Below, piece by piece: positions 35,716-43,585 of a DNA stretch of 64,000 nt. Source of the DNA: Cytobacillus depressus (GTDB lineage: Bacteria; Bacillota; Bacilli; Bacillales; Cytobacillaceae); NCBI RefSeq assembly GCF_008923245.1, contig NZ_WBOS01000011.1:1-64000 (forward strand), in the 5' to 3' direction. Under the pieces are notes generated by a model. That model worked only from the letters and a program-made list of their open reading frames with translations, made no database searches and was not told where the DNA came from. Within the stretch, counting starts at the first letter, position 1. Each line of letters opens with the position of its first letter. The translations under genes and the position numbers were made by a program.

Positions 35716-35979
35716 CTAAAGAATCTTAGCAAGCTCTGAATGCGGACGAGGAATGACATTAAAGGAGATAAGCTCTCCGCCAGTTCTGCTATTAGCCATT
35801 TTCCCGACCTCAACCGCTGCAGTGACAGCTGCTACATCACCTTCGACAATGATAGTCACTAAACCAGAACCTACACGTTTTAAATCAACAAGGCTGACAT
35901 TTGCTGCTTTAGCCATAGAATCTAGCGCTTCAATTGCCGCAGTTAATCCTCTCGTTTCAATCATTCCGATCGCTTTCAT
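35716..35979 (-). CDS. BMC-H hexameric shell protein
   Basis: 87 residues, a plain BMC-H: AIGMIETRGLTAAIEALDSMAKAA near 3-26, VSLVDLKRVGSGLVTIIVEGDVAAV near 28-52, and the tail [14 protein letters not shown]. The pore loop RVGSGL matches the usual PduA/EutM form with serine at the pore. GGGAGGGGTGAAG precedes the ATG. It is the first shell gene after the UbiD gene. Confidence 0.93.
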   Translation of the reverse strand: MKAIGMIETRGLTAAIEALDSMAKAANVSLVDLKRVGSGLVTIIVEGDVAAVTAAVEVGKMANSRTGGELISFNVIPRPHSELAKIL

Positions 35980-36012
35980 TCTTCACCCCTCCCTTTTCAA
36001 AATAAAAATGTT

Positions 36013-37350
36013 TTATAAATAATCTTCAAGATTCACTCGAATTGGTACGGATGTTCTTCTAAACATTTCCTCTTGGCCTAAAGTGTATGTCGCATCAATG
36101 CCCATTTTATCGGAAACGCCTCGTAAATTATGTGAGGATTCGAGAGGGGATCCTTTCGCACCTTGTACGATAAAAATATCGCTTCCTGCCTGAACACGTG
36201 TTGCAATGGCCCATTCCACATCCTCTGGATCAAAAATATCAACATCATCGTTAACGACTACGACATGCTTTAAATCTTTATCACTGGCAAATGCTGCGAG
36301 TGCGGCTTGCTTGCCATCCCCTTCAGATTTTTTCTCAATTTGAATGACTGCATGGTAGCGGGCAACCCCACCCATAGGAATATGTACTCCTTTAATATTG
36401 GGAACAACTTGCCTAACTGTGCTTAATAATGTCGCTTCACGGACGAGCGCCATTGGCAGTCTTTCTTCATAGCTTGAAGGAAAAATCGTCTGGTTGATCG
36501 CGTTATTCCGATACGTTACTGCAGAAATTTCAACGACTGGCTGCGGAGAACGGAAGCCATAATAGCCGGCTAATTCGCCAAATGGACCTTCCATTTCACG
36601 TTCATGCGGAAGCATCCTGCCTTCAAAGACAATCTCCGCTTCAGCGAGGACTTCTAAATCAACTGTTTTGCAGCGGACGACATCTAAGGATTGTCCTAGC
36701 AAGGCACCTGCGACGTTCAGTTTATCTGTATGGTAAAGGTGAGTGCTAATTTGCGAGCTTAATACGATCGCTGGAACGACACCAAACATGACGGCAACTT
36801 CCATTGACTCACCAAGCTTTTCATAGTAAGAATATTGGTCTAATAATTCTGGAGACGTAATTAGAATATTTGTCCGATTTCCGCCCAAGTACTGCATTCT
36901 TCTAATCGATGTATATCTTTTTTTCCCTGATAGGTCTTTAACCACTAATATGCCAGATACATAATAAGCACCAGAATCTTCTGCATGAAAGGATGGAATA
37001 GGAAAAAGATCAGCTAAATCGAAATCACCAGTGACTAAATTTTCTTGTACAGGACCCGTTTCTTTTAAAATTGTCGGAATCGGGTTAATAATGGAATCAA
37101 TAATTTTTGGAATGAGTTGTGAGGAAGGAATGCCTAAGCTATCGGCAACAAGCTTACGGTCACCGCCGAGTCCAGCCGCCATGGCTGATTGATACCCTTT
37201 TACTTTTTCAAAGAGGAAGGGCTGCTTCCCATTTTTAGTCTTAACAACAGCTCCTAGTTCATAGCGGGGATCAACCTCCTTTTTAATACGATATAAGAGT
37301 CCCCTGTTTTCCCAGTCGTCTAATAATGCTCTCATCGTAACTGGATTCAT
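36013..37350 (-). CDS. UbiD-family prenylated-FMN decarboxylase
   Basis: 445 residues from ATG 37348-37350, behind GGTGGGGAG; the UbiX stop overlaps it (ATGA), so the pair is coupled. UbiD enzymes decarboxylate aromatic, heteroaromatic or acrylic acids with prenyl-FMN. The family's catalytic arginine and glutamates are represented in RRMQYLGGNR (near 155) and LPHEREMEGPFGELAGYYG (near 255-275). Its gene lies between the hydrolases and the shell genes. I infer a heteroaromatic carboxylate substrate, most simply 4-amino-5-imidazolecarboxylate. Confidence 0.88.
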   Translation of the reverse strand: MNPVTMRALLDDWENRGLLYRIKKEVDPRYELGAVVKTKNGKQPFLFEKVKGYQSAMAAGLGGDRKLVADSLGIPSSQLIPKIIDSIINPIPTILKETGPVQENLVTGDFDLADLFPIPSFHAEDSGAYYVSGILVVKDLSGKKRYTSIRRMQYLGGNRTNILITSPELLDQYSYYEKLGESMEVAVMFGVVPAIVLSSQISTHLYHTDKLNVAGALLGQSLDVVRCKTVDLEVLAEAEIVFEGRMLPHEREMEGPFGELAGYYGFRSPQPVVEISAVTYRNNAINQTIFPSSYEERLPMALVREATLLSTVRQVVPNIKGVHIPMGGVARYHAVIQIEKKSEGDGKQAALAAFASDKDLKHVVVVNDDVDIFDPEDVEWAIATRVQAGSDIFIVQGAKGSPLESSHNLRGVSDKMGIDATYTLGQEEMFRRTSVPIRVNLEDYL

Positions 37351-37946
37351 GAATGTTCTCCCCACCTTTCCAGTATTTGATGGTCAATGTCAAGCATGTC
37401 TAAAACCTTCGCAACCATAAAGCTAGCAAGCTCCCAAATCTCTGTAGGCTTGTGGTAAAAACCTGGAGAGGCTGGCATGATACATGCACCAGCTTCAGCG
37501 AGGGAAGTCATATTCTTAAGGTGAATTAAGTTAAAAGGGGCTTCTCTCGGAACGATAATAAAATCTCTTCTTTCTTTCAAAATTACACTTGCCGCCCGAC
37601 TAAGCAGCGTATCTCCGACTCCATTGGCAATAGCACCAAGTGTATTCATTGAACATGGAACAATCACCATTCCATCTGTTAAATAGGAGCCGCTTGCAAT
37701 GGAAGCAAATAAATTTTTATTGCTATGGATAGTGGCGTATTCTTTCAGGTTCTCCATCGACACGCCGCACTCGAATTGCATAACTTTTTCTCCCATCTCT
37801 GTTACAATTAAGTGCGTTTCAATGTTTAATTGATGAAGGGTGCGAATCAAAGTATAAGCATACAATGATCCGCTAGCCCCTGTAATACCCACTAAAATTC
37901 TTCTTTTTCGCTTGCTAGCTAAATGGACGTTAGACAACTGTTTCAT
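37347..37946 (-). CDS. UbiX-family flavin prenyltransferase
   Basis: 199 residues. It attaches a dimethylallyl group to FMN to make the cofactor of UbiD. Features: RILVGITGASGSLYAYTLIRTL near 17-38, TEMGEKVMQFE near 50, GMVIVPCSMNTLGAIANGVGDTLLSRAA near 95-120, IIVPREAPFNLIHLKNM near 130. The first 15 residues (MKQLSNVHLASKRKRR) are an extension beyond most UbiX proteins. It overlaps the upstream isochorismatase gene by 17 bases and has no clear own binding site, so it is probably translated by coupling. Confidence 0.9.
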   Translation of the reverse strand: MKQLSNVHLASKRKRRILVGITGASGSLYAYTLIRTLHQLNIETHLIVTEMGEKVMQFECGVSMENLKEYATIHSNKNLFASIASGSYLTDGMVIVPCSMNTLGAIANGVGDTLLSRAASVILKERRDFIIVPREAPFNLIHLKNMTSLAEAGACIMPASPGFYHKPTEIWELASFMVAKVLDMLDIDHQILERWGEHS

Positions 37947-38520
37947 CTTGGGAGAATTTTATTTTTGCTGCCTCTTTATATTCTTCTGTTGTCATAATTT
38001 CACCGAAAATATTAATATCTCTTAATCCAGACACATGCATATCATCATCTTGAGAAGCCGTACCATCAGAGATGCAGATTACATGATATCCGTGGTAGAG
38101 GGCATCGGACGCGGTACTGCGCACACACACATTGGTCCAAACACCCGTTAATACGACTGTATCAATCTCCTCTTCTCTTAAAAACAGATCGAAATCTGTG
38201 AAGCTAAATGCACTATGTCTTCTTTTTTGGACAACATAGTCGCCTTTATCTTCTTCTGGCTGTAGCTCTGGAATGAATTGTGATCCCCATGTACCTTTTA
38301 CGGCATGAACAGGTCTCACGCGGAAATCCCTGTCATTTTTACGATGAGCTTCCTGAACATGAACAACTTGGATGTTTTGATCATGAGCAAAATCAATAAG
38401 CTCTCTAATTTTCGGAACAATTTCTTCCCCGTTTTTACAGCGGAGGGTCGCTTTCTCGCCAATGAAATCATTCAGCATATCAATTACTACGACACAATGC
38501 TTTTTTCCTTTCAATTCCAC
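37930..38520 (-). CDS. Isochorismatase-family cysteine hydrolase, possible ureido hydrolase
   Basis: 196 residues, GTG start. The catalytic triad of the family is visible: Asp in CVVVIDMLNDF near 14, Lys in YVVQKRRHSAF near 97, Cys in GVWTNVCVRSTASDAL near 133. Family members hydrolyse amides and ureido groups (nicotinamidase, N-carbamoylsarcosine amidohydrolase, ureidoacrylate and biuret hydrolases). Beside a hydantoinase and a UbiD decarboxylase, removal of the ureido group from 4-ureido-5-imidazolecarboxylate is plausible. It is the first gene of the tightly packed part of the operon. Confidence 0.85.
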   Translation of the reverse strand: MELKGKKHCVVVIDMLNDFIGEKATLRCKNGEEIVPKIRELIDFAHDQNIQVVHVQEAHRKNDRDFRVRPVHAVKGTWGSQFIPELQPEEDKGDYVVQKRRHSAFSFTDFDLFLREEEIDTVVLTGVWTNVCVRSTASDALYHGYHVICISDGTASQDDDMHVSGLRDINIFGEIMTTEEYKEAAKIKFSQDETVV

Positions 38521-38601
38521 TGATTGATCATCCTTTGCAAAATTTTTGTTTTACTAGTTTATGAATTTTCCCTTTAATTGAGGGTTTGTTATTATTAATT
38601 A

Positions 38602-38676
38602 GCCATATGCGTTCATGTGAACGGGTTTTATGCGATATGAAACGCGAGTGAACATGCATGCATATGGCGGATAGAA
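38602..38676 (-). repeat. Palindromic repeat upstream of the microcompartment operon
   Basis: CCATATGCGTTCATGTGAACG and its partner CGAGTGAACATGCATGCATATGG form an imperfect hairpin with a 20-base centre. The reverse complement matches 27072-27137. It lies in the 215-base gap between the hydantoinase gene and the isochorismatase gene. A T run does not follow, so it is not an ordinary terminator; operator, mRNA processing or mobile-repeat roles are open. Confidence 0.65.
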
Positions 38677-38735
38677 ACTGAGTCTTCTTACTAAAGAATA
38701 TTAGATTCCTTGAATTATATTACTTTCTGCTAGAT

Positions 38736-40199
38736 TTAATTTTGTGAAACAGCTTCCTTCGATTCTACTTTTACCGCTTCATATTTCTCGTACTTCAATG
38801 TTCTTTCAAGGCGCTGGATGCTTTGACGCGGCACATACTCGCCATATCCTGCCTGGCCTACAATTCCGCCATTATCCTCATCGAACACTAGCGTTCCACG
38901 GATGACCGTTTGCACCGGTTTTCCTTTTAACTTCATACCATGCAATGGATTATATTTGGCCATGGATTCTGTTTTCTGCTCATCAATGACATACTCGCGG
39001 TCTAGATCAATAATCGTGAAGTCGGCATCACTGCCAATTTCCATCGAACCTTTTTTCGGATAGATGCCATAATGGATGGCAGCATTACGGCTCGTTACTT
39101 CAACAAAGCGTGATAAAGATAAACGTCCTTTATTTAACCCTTCACTTACTAAAATTGGAACCATCGTTTCTACTCCAGGTATGCCAGGGAAGGTATTCCA
39201 AATCGTTGAGCCTGGGAACTCTTTTTCCGTAGCAATTTCGTAAGGAGCATGGTCTGTACCTACAAAATCAATCGTTCCATCTGCAAGTGCTTGCCAATGC
39301 GATTCATTGTCCTCTTTTCCGCGTAATGGCGGAGCAATTTTGGCAAATGAACCCCGTTCTGACATTGAATCTTGCGCGTTAAGAACAAGATAATGCGGGC
39401 AAGTCTCAGCTGTTACCTTCACACCGCGTTTTTTCGCTGCCTTAACAAGTTCAACCCCTTCCTTCGAAGTCATATGCACGACATGGACCCTAGCATCCGT
39501 CGCCTCTGCAAAACTAATAATTAATTGAATGGCCACTTTTTCAGCCAGGACTGAACGTGCCTCTGCCCATGCCGGACCGTCTAGGCGTCCCTCTTTTTCT
39601 AGCTTTTGGGAGTAAAAAGTACAAATATCATAGTTTTCAGCATGTACACCGATTGGCAATCCTGTTTTTGCCACATGTGTAAAAATCTCTAGCATTTCCG
39701 CATCGGAAACCTTCGGGAAAGTTGGAACGGAAGGAGTCATATACACTTTGAAAGCTACTACCCCTTCTTCTATTTGCGGATAAATATTATCAACCCAGCC
39801 TTCGCGGGCATCTTCACCTGTCATTCCTCCCCAGAAGCAATAATCGATAAAGGCTTGGTCACGGATCGGCCCAATTTTCTTGTGAAAGCTTTCGCGGTCC
39901 CGGACGGAAGGTTTACTGCAACATGGCATATCAATAATAGTTGTCAAACCCCCAGCAGCTGCTGAACGGCTCCCTGTTGCAAACGTTTCTCGATGGGTAA
40001 ATCCAGGATCCATAAAATGTGTATGCGGATCAATGCAGCCAGGAACAACTAATTTCCCCCCGACATCAATGACTTTTGCAGCATTAACTAAACTAATATC
40101 ATTTAAGAAGCCGGCGATTTTTCCATCTTTCACAAGAATATTTGTTAATACTTGACGATCCCCTTGTGGAATATTGGCATTTTTAATAATTAAATCCAT
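38736..40199 (-). CDS. Hydantoinase/dihydropyrimidinase-family cyclic amidohydrolase
   Basis: 487 residues, a typical length. Binuclear metal site: HTHFMDPGF near 60, carboxylated lysine in VVAFKVYM near 151, histidines in VHVVHMTS near 240 and ETCPHYL near 265, and Asp in FVGTDHAPYE near 318. Family enzymes open cyclic imides such as hydantoin, dihydrouracil and allantoin. In a locus with xanthine permease and xanthine dehydrogenase genes, it is my candidate for xanthine amidohydrolase, opening the six-membered ring. HyuA of the E. coli purine cluster is a parallel. A C-terminal tail (KYEAVKVESKEAVSQN) follows the usual end. Confidence 0.85.
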   Translation of the reverse strand: MDLIIKNANIPQGDRQVLTNILVKDGKIAGFLNDISLVNAAKVIDVGGKLVVPGCIDPHTHFMDPGFTHRETFATGSRSAAAGGLTTIIDMPCCSKPSVRDRESFHKKIGPIRDQAFIDYCFWGGMTGEDAREGWVDNIYPQIEEGVVAFKVYMTPSVPTFPKVSDAEMLEIFTHVAKTGLPIGVHAENYDICTFYSQKLEKEGRLDGPAWAEARSVLAEKVAIQLIISFAEATDARVHVVHMTSKEGVELVKAAKKRGVKVTAETCPHYLVLNAQDSMSERGSFAKIAPPLRGKEDNESHWQALADGTIDFVGTDHAPYEIATEKEFPGSTIWNTFPGIPGVETMVPILVSEGLNKGRLSLSRFVEVTSRNAAIHYGIYPKKGSMEIGSDADFTIIDLDREYVIDEQKTESMAKYNPLHGMKLKGKPVQTVIRGTLVFDEDNGGIVGQAGYGEYVPRQSIQRLERTLKYEKYEAVKVESKEAVSQN

Positions 40200-40260
40200 A
40201 GATTCTACCCCTTCTACAATTTATTTCTGCTTCTCATAGGCAGATGTTAATTATCCAAAT

Positions 40261-40373
40261 CAAATTCGCCTTGGCGAATATGCGCGCCCAGATTTTTATC
40301 GAGCTTGCTCGATAATGTCCTTAAAAAATCTGAGGCATCCGCCGGAGGCTTAATTTGATTCAGCTAAGGTTTT
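40261..40373 (-). repeat. Second copy of the 105-base hairpin repeat
   Basis: Closely related to 34541-34645. Contains ATCGAGC and GCTCGAT arms, a CAGATTTTT and AAAAAATCTG outer pair, and GAGGCATCCGCCGGAGGC. Its end TAATTTGATTCAGC is repeated inverted at 40433-40447 (GCTGAATCAAATTAA), just across the permease stop. It lies between the permease and the hydantoinase genes. Confidence 0.75.
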
Positions 40374-40440
40374 CCCCTTCCGAATTGAATGCCCATCTGT
40401 ATCTATTTTTATTACCTATTGAAGCTAGAGTTTTGCTGAA

Positions 40441-41769
40441 TCAAATTAAATCTATTGAATGGTCACTATTCAATTGATTAACTTGGTCATTTTTAGATAT
40501 ATTTAAGTCTTTATAATTAAAGACCACATTTAATAAAATTGCTGTCACACTTCCTAAAACAATTCCGTTTTCAACTAGTAAACGAATGCTTGTTGGGAGA
40601 CTGCCAAATATCGCAGGAACAACCGCTGAACCTAATCCTATCCCCACGGAACAAGCAATAATTAATAGATTTTCATTTTTGCTAAAATCTACGGCTGACA
40701 GCATTCTGACTCCCGAAGAGATCACCATGCCAAACATCGGAATCATCGCTCCTCCTAAAACAGCCGTTGGGATGATCGTAGTTAGAGCAGCAACTTTAGG
40801 CAATAAACCTAAAATCATCAAAATAACGCCAGCAGAGATGACGACATTTCTCGTTTTGACCTTTGTTAAAGCAACAAGCCCAACGTTTTGCGAAAATGAT
40901 GTATATGGAAATGCGTTAAAGATTCCTCCAATAATGACAGCGAGCCCTTCAGCTCTTAATCCCTTTTTTATATCTTTAGATTCAAGCTTTCGATCACAAA
41001 TATCGCCTAATGCAAGAAAAACGCCAGTGGATTCGATCATACTGACAATAGCAACAAGCGTCATCATAAGGATGGCGGAAACATTAAAGGTTGGAATACC
41101 GAAGTAAAATGGCTGAACAATATGAAACCAGGAGGCATTAGCAACGTCGGTAAAGCTGACCATTCCCATAAAATACGCGGCAATCGTCCCTGCCACGAGA
41201 GAAAGTAAGACAGAAATGGCTCTCATATACCCTTTAAAAAATCGATTCATCAAGATGATAAGAATCAATGTAAAACATGCTAAAAATAGATTTTGCGGGC
41301 TGCCGAAATCTGGGGAACCCAGTCCGCCGGCAGCGTTATTCATCGCGACTGGAATTAATGACACTCCTATAATAGTAACGACAGATCCCGTTACAACTGG
41401 CGGGAAAAAACGCATGATTTTACTCATAAACTGGGACAGTATCATAACAATAATTCCGGAAACAATGATGGCACCATAAATCGCGGTGATTCCTTGCAAT
41501 TGGCCAATGGCAATCATCGGCCCAACCGCTGTAAACGTACACCCTAATATGACAGGCAATTTAATTCCAAAATGCTTACCGCCAACGACCTGCAATAATG
41601 TAGCAATCCCACAAGTAAATAAGTCAATTGAGATTAAATAAGCAAGCTGCTGAGCATTTAATCCAATCGCAGGTCCGACGATTAATGGAACAATCACTGC
41701 TCCCGCGTACATGGCTAATACATGCTGAAATCCCAAAGTCCCAACTTTTACTGGATTTAGCTTTTCCAT
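40441..41769 (-). CDS. Xanthine/uracil-type NCS2 permease
   Basis: 442 residues starting at the ATG 41767-41769 (MEKLNPVKVG), preceded by GGGGGG; an upstream ATG at 41805 in the same frame also has a good site, so the start is not certain. About 12-14 helices; QHVLAMYAGAVIVPLIVG is typical of proton-coupled xanthine and uric acid carriers, and the signature QNVGLVALTKV near residue 310 matches the NAT/NCS2 purine motif. It is similar in plan to PbuX and PucK. It supplies xanthine or urate to the enzymes encoded downstream. Confidence 0.88.
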   Translation of the reverse strand: MEKLNPVKVGTLGFQHVLAMYAGAVIVPLIVGPAIGLNAQQLAYLISIDLFTCGIATLLQVVGGKHFGIKLPVILGCTFTAVGPMIAIGQLQGITAIYGAIIVSGIIVMILSQFMSKIMRFFPPVVTGSVVTIIGVSLIPVAMNNAAGGLGSPDFGSPQNLFLACFTLILIILMNRFFKGYMRAISVLLSLVAGTIAAYFMGMVSFTDVANASWFHIVQPFYFGIPTFNVSAILMMTLVAIVSMIESTGVFLALGDICDRKLESKDIKKGLRAEGLAVIIGGIFNAFPYTSFSQNVGLVALTKVKTRNVVISAGVILMILGLLPKVAALTTIIPTAVLGGAMIPMFGMVISSGVRMLSAVDFSKNENLLIIACSVGIGLGSAVVPAIFGSLPTSIRLLVENGIVLGSVTAILLNVVFNYKDLNISKNDQVNQLNSDHSIDLI

Positions 41770-42009
41770 GATGAGCCCCCCAATTTTAGAGTTTGCTTCG
41801 TTCATTCAATAACATCATCCCTTGTTCATCACCTCCCAAATTGAAATTAGTATATAAAAAAACCGCAGTAATAGAACACATCTTCAAAAAAGATGCTCTA
41901 CTACTGCGGTTTCAAAAAACTTCCGTTCAACAAAAGCTAAAGGAACCGCTTCCAAAATGGTTTAAGATCGCCCGCGCATAGCACAGCTCTCCCAAACAAA
42001 ATTGAACGC
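41770..42009 (-). promoter_or_regulatory. Leader region of the permease gene, with a possible leader peptide
   Basis: This 240-base stretch contains a strong hairpin at 41861-41911 followed, on the - strand, by a T run. It also contains a short open frame (MMLLNERSKL) that starts about 11 bases after GGAGGTG and ends just before the ATG at 41769. The arrangement could be an attenuator of the permease gene, or simply the terminator of the upstream DUF2294 gene. No known purine or PyrR RNA motif was recognised. Confidence 0.4.
41861..41911 (-). terminator. Strong hairpin terminator on the - strand
   Basis: CCGCAGTA at 41863-41870 pairs with TACTGCGG at 41902-41909, and inner arms CATCTT and AAGATG extend the stem. 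On the - strand TTTTTTTATA follows. Residues AAA and TTT on the other side would also allow weak + strand use. Confidence 0.75.
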
Positions 42010-42363
42010 CTAATATTCATTGAAATAAATAATGGTACATGCCTCTTCACTATCAGGATCGTAATCTCTTAAAATGCTTTTCACTTTTAAATGCAAAGTA
42101 TCTTCAATCTGCCCTTTAAATAACGATTTAAATTCAACAATTAATGCTGAATCAACCGATAAGATCAGATGATGAAAGTTTTTGCTTAGCGTTTGCAATG
42201 TTTGTACCCTTTTATGCTGAGCGAAAACAATGACTCTGTCATCAAAAATTTCAATTCGCTGTTTCTTTACACCGACACCATGAATTTCTTGATTCACTCG
42301 ATTATAAAGATGGGCAATATCCTTTTTTAATGATTGCTGGGTATACATCGAAATAATAGACAT
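42010..42363 (-). CDS. DUF2294 (MpsC-like) protein
   Basis: 117 residues, ATG behind AACAGGAGGAAAAT. Pattern: YTQQSLKKDIAHLYNRVNQEIHGVGVKKQRIEIFDDRVIVFAQHKR, then ALIVEFKSLFKGQIEDTL, then VKSILRDYDPDSEEACTIIYF. This matches DUF2294, a small soluble domain with unclear function that is sometimes linked with Na+ or CO2 transport systems (MpsC). It is divergent from the xanthine dehydrogenase operon, sharing a 98-base gap, and may have a regulatory link to it. Confidence 0.75.
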   Translation of the reverse strand: MSIISMYTQQSLKKDIAHLYNRVNQEIHGVGVKKQRIEIFDDRVIVFAQHKRVQTLQTLSKNFHHLILSVDSALIVEFKSLFKGQIEDTLHLKVKSILRDYDPDSEEACTIIYFNEY

Positions 42364-42461
42364 ATTTTCCTCCTGTTAGTCACTATATTAAACAAAACCC
42401 ATTTCCATGCCAATGATATTGTCTGGATATTTAGACTCAGTAGTAAATCGGAGGGATAAGG

Positions 42462-42950
42462 ATGAAAACCATTACCTTTACAATTAACGGGTCTCCTACT
42501 TCAGTCACATGCCCCCCTGCGAAAACTTTGCTAGCTGTAATAAGGGAGGACTTATTTTTAACAGCTAGTAAGGAATGCTGCGGGAAAGGTGAATGCGGTT
42601 CCTGTTCAGTACTATTAAATGGCGAGGTTGTCTGCTCCTGTTTAATACTTGCCGCTCAAGTAGAAAATCAACACATTACAACTTGTGAAGGAATCGGCTT
42701 AACGGCGAATATGGATATTATACAAAAATCTTTTGTTGAAGAAGGTGCAACCCAATGTGGATACTGTACACCTGGAATCATCGTTGCTGCACGGGCATAC
42801 CTAAATGAAATAAATGAGGTACCTTCTATTGATGAAATCAAAACAGCACTTGGAGGAAATTTATGCCGCTGTACGGGCTACACAAAAATTATTAAAGCCA
42901 TTCAAACTGCTGCTGAGAAAGAATTGAACCGGGATATAACGGAGCAATGA
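42462..42950 (+). CDS. Xanthine dehydrogenase, 2Fe-2S subunit
   Basis: 162 residues. It passes electrons from the molybdenum centre to FAD through two 2Fe-2S clusters. The plant-type cluster uses ECCGKGECGSC near 38-48 and C at 60; the second uses TQCGYCTPG near 98-106 and GNLCRCTGYTKI near 132. CGGAGGGATAAGG precedes the ATG. It opens the operon that continues to 47885. The order small, cytidylyltransferase, FAD, large, maturation is similar in content to the puc operon of B. subtilis. Confidence 0.93.
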   Translation: MKTITFTINGSPTSVTCPPAKTLLAVIREDLFLTASKECCGKGECGSCSVLLNGEVVCSCLILAAQVENQHITTCEGIGLTANMDIIQKSFVEEGATQCGYCTPGIIVAARAYLNEINEVPSIDEIKTALGGNLCRCTGYTKIIKAIQTAAEKELNRDITEQ

Positions 42951-43585
42951 AAGTTTCTGCGATAGTATTATCAGCTGGGCAATCCACGCGCATGCAGCCG
43001 CTCCCCCATAAAGGACTGATTCCATGGGAGGGAACAACATTATTCGAACATCAGCTTCAAGTGCTGCTAAAGTGTGTAATCTCCGAAATCATCGTCGTCG
43101 TTGGCTATATGGCTGATGTATTTAAACAAAAATCAAAGGCTTACCCCGTAAAAATCGTGAATAATGAAAACTATGAACTAGGAAAATGCTCATCTATTAT
43201 TAAAGGTCTCCAGTCCATTGTTCACTCTACGGAACTCATCTTAATTACTGCTGTTGACCAGCCGACAGATGTAAATATTGTTAACCGGCTCATTCAATCA
43301 CTTCAAAACTCCCAAAGTCCGATAGCTATCCCGATCTATAAAGGAAAAAGAGGTCACCCCATTCTTTTTTCGGCAAACATTATCAATGAGCTTCTCTCCA
43401 TACAGGAAGAGACACTAGGATTACGCAAGATAATCCGAAAATATGAAAAGCAAATCACTGAAGTTGTCATAGAAAGTCCCCTTATTAAACTTAATATTAA
43501 CTCTCCAGGAGACTATGAACAGGCTCAATCTTTGTTTAGAAATTCACAATTCGAATATAGGAGGTCTCTTCATGCTGGTTTCTGA
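42947..43585 (+). CDS. MocA/PucB-type molybdopterin cytidylyltransferase
   Basis: 212 residues, overlapping the 2Fe-2S gene by 4 bases. The nucleotide-binding motif LSAGQSTRMQPLPHKGL near 8-24 and the ITAVDQPTDVNIV segment near 102 are typical of MocA-family enzymes that transfer CMP to molybdopterin for xanthine dehydrogenase. B. subtilis PucB is the closest parallel I know. Its presence between subunit genes supports the cofactor type. Confidence 0.85.
   Translation: MKVSAIVLSAGQSTRMQPLPHKGLIPWEGTTLFEHQLQVLLKCVISEIIVVVGYMADVFKQKSKAYPVKIVNNENYELGKCSSIIKGLQSIVHSTELILITAVDQPTDVNIVNRLIQSLQNSQSPIAIPIYKGKRGHPILFSANIINELLSIQEETLGLRKIIRKYEKQITEVVIESPLIKLNINSPGDYEQAQSLFRNSQFEYRRSLHAGF

Noticed and set aside
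27072..38676. PurR box (paired CGAAC and GTTCG segments) in the palindromic repeats
   Set aside because: One CGAAT and one CGTTC lie about 17 bases apart in the first copy, but the second copy does not keep the left half. The hairpin symmetry explains the sequence better.
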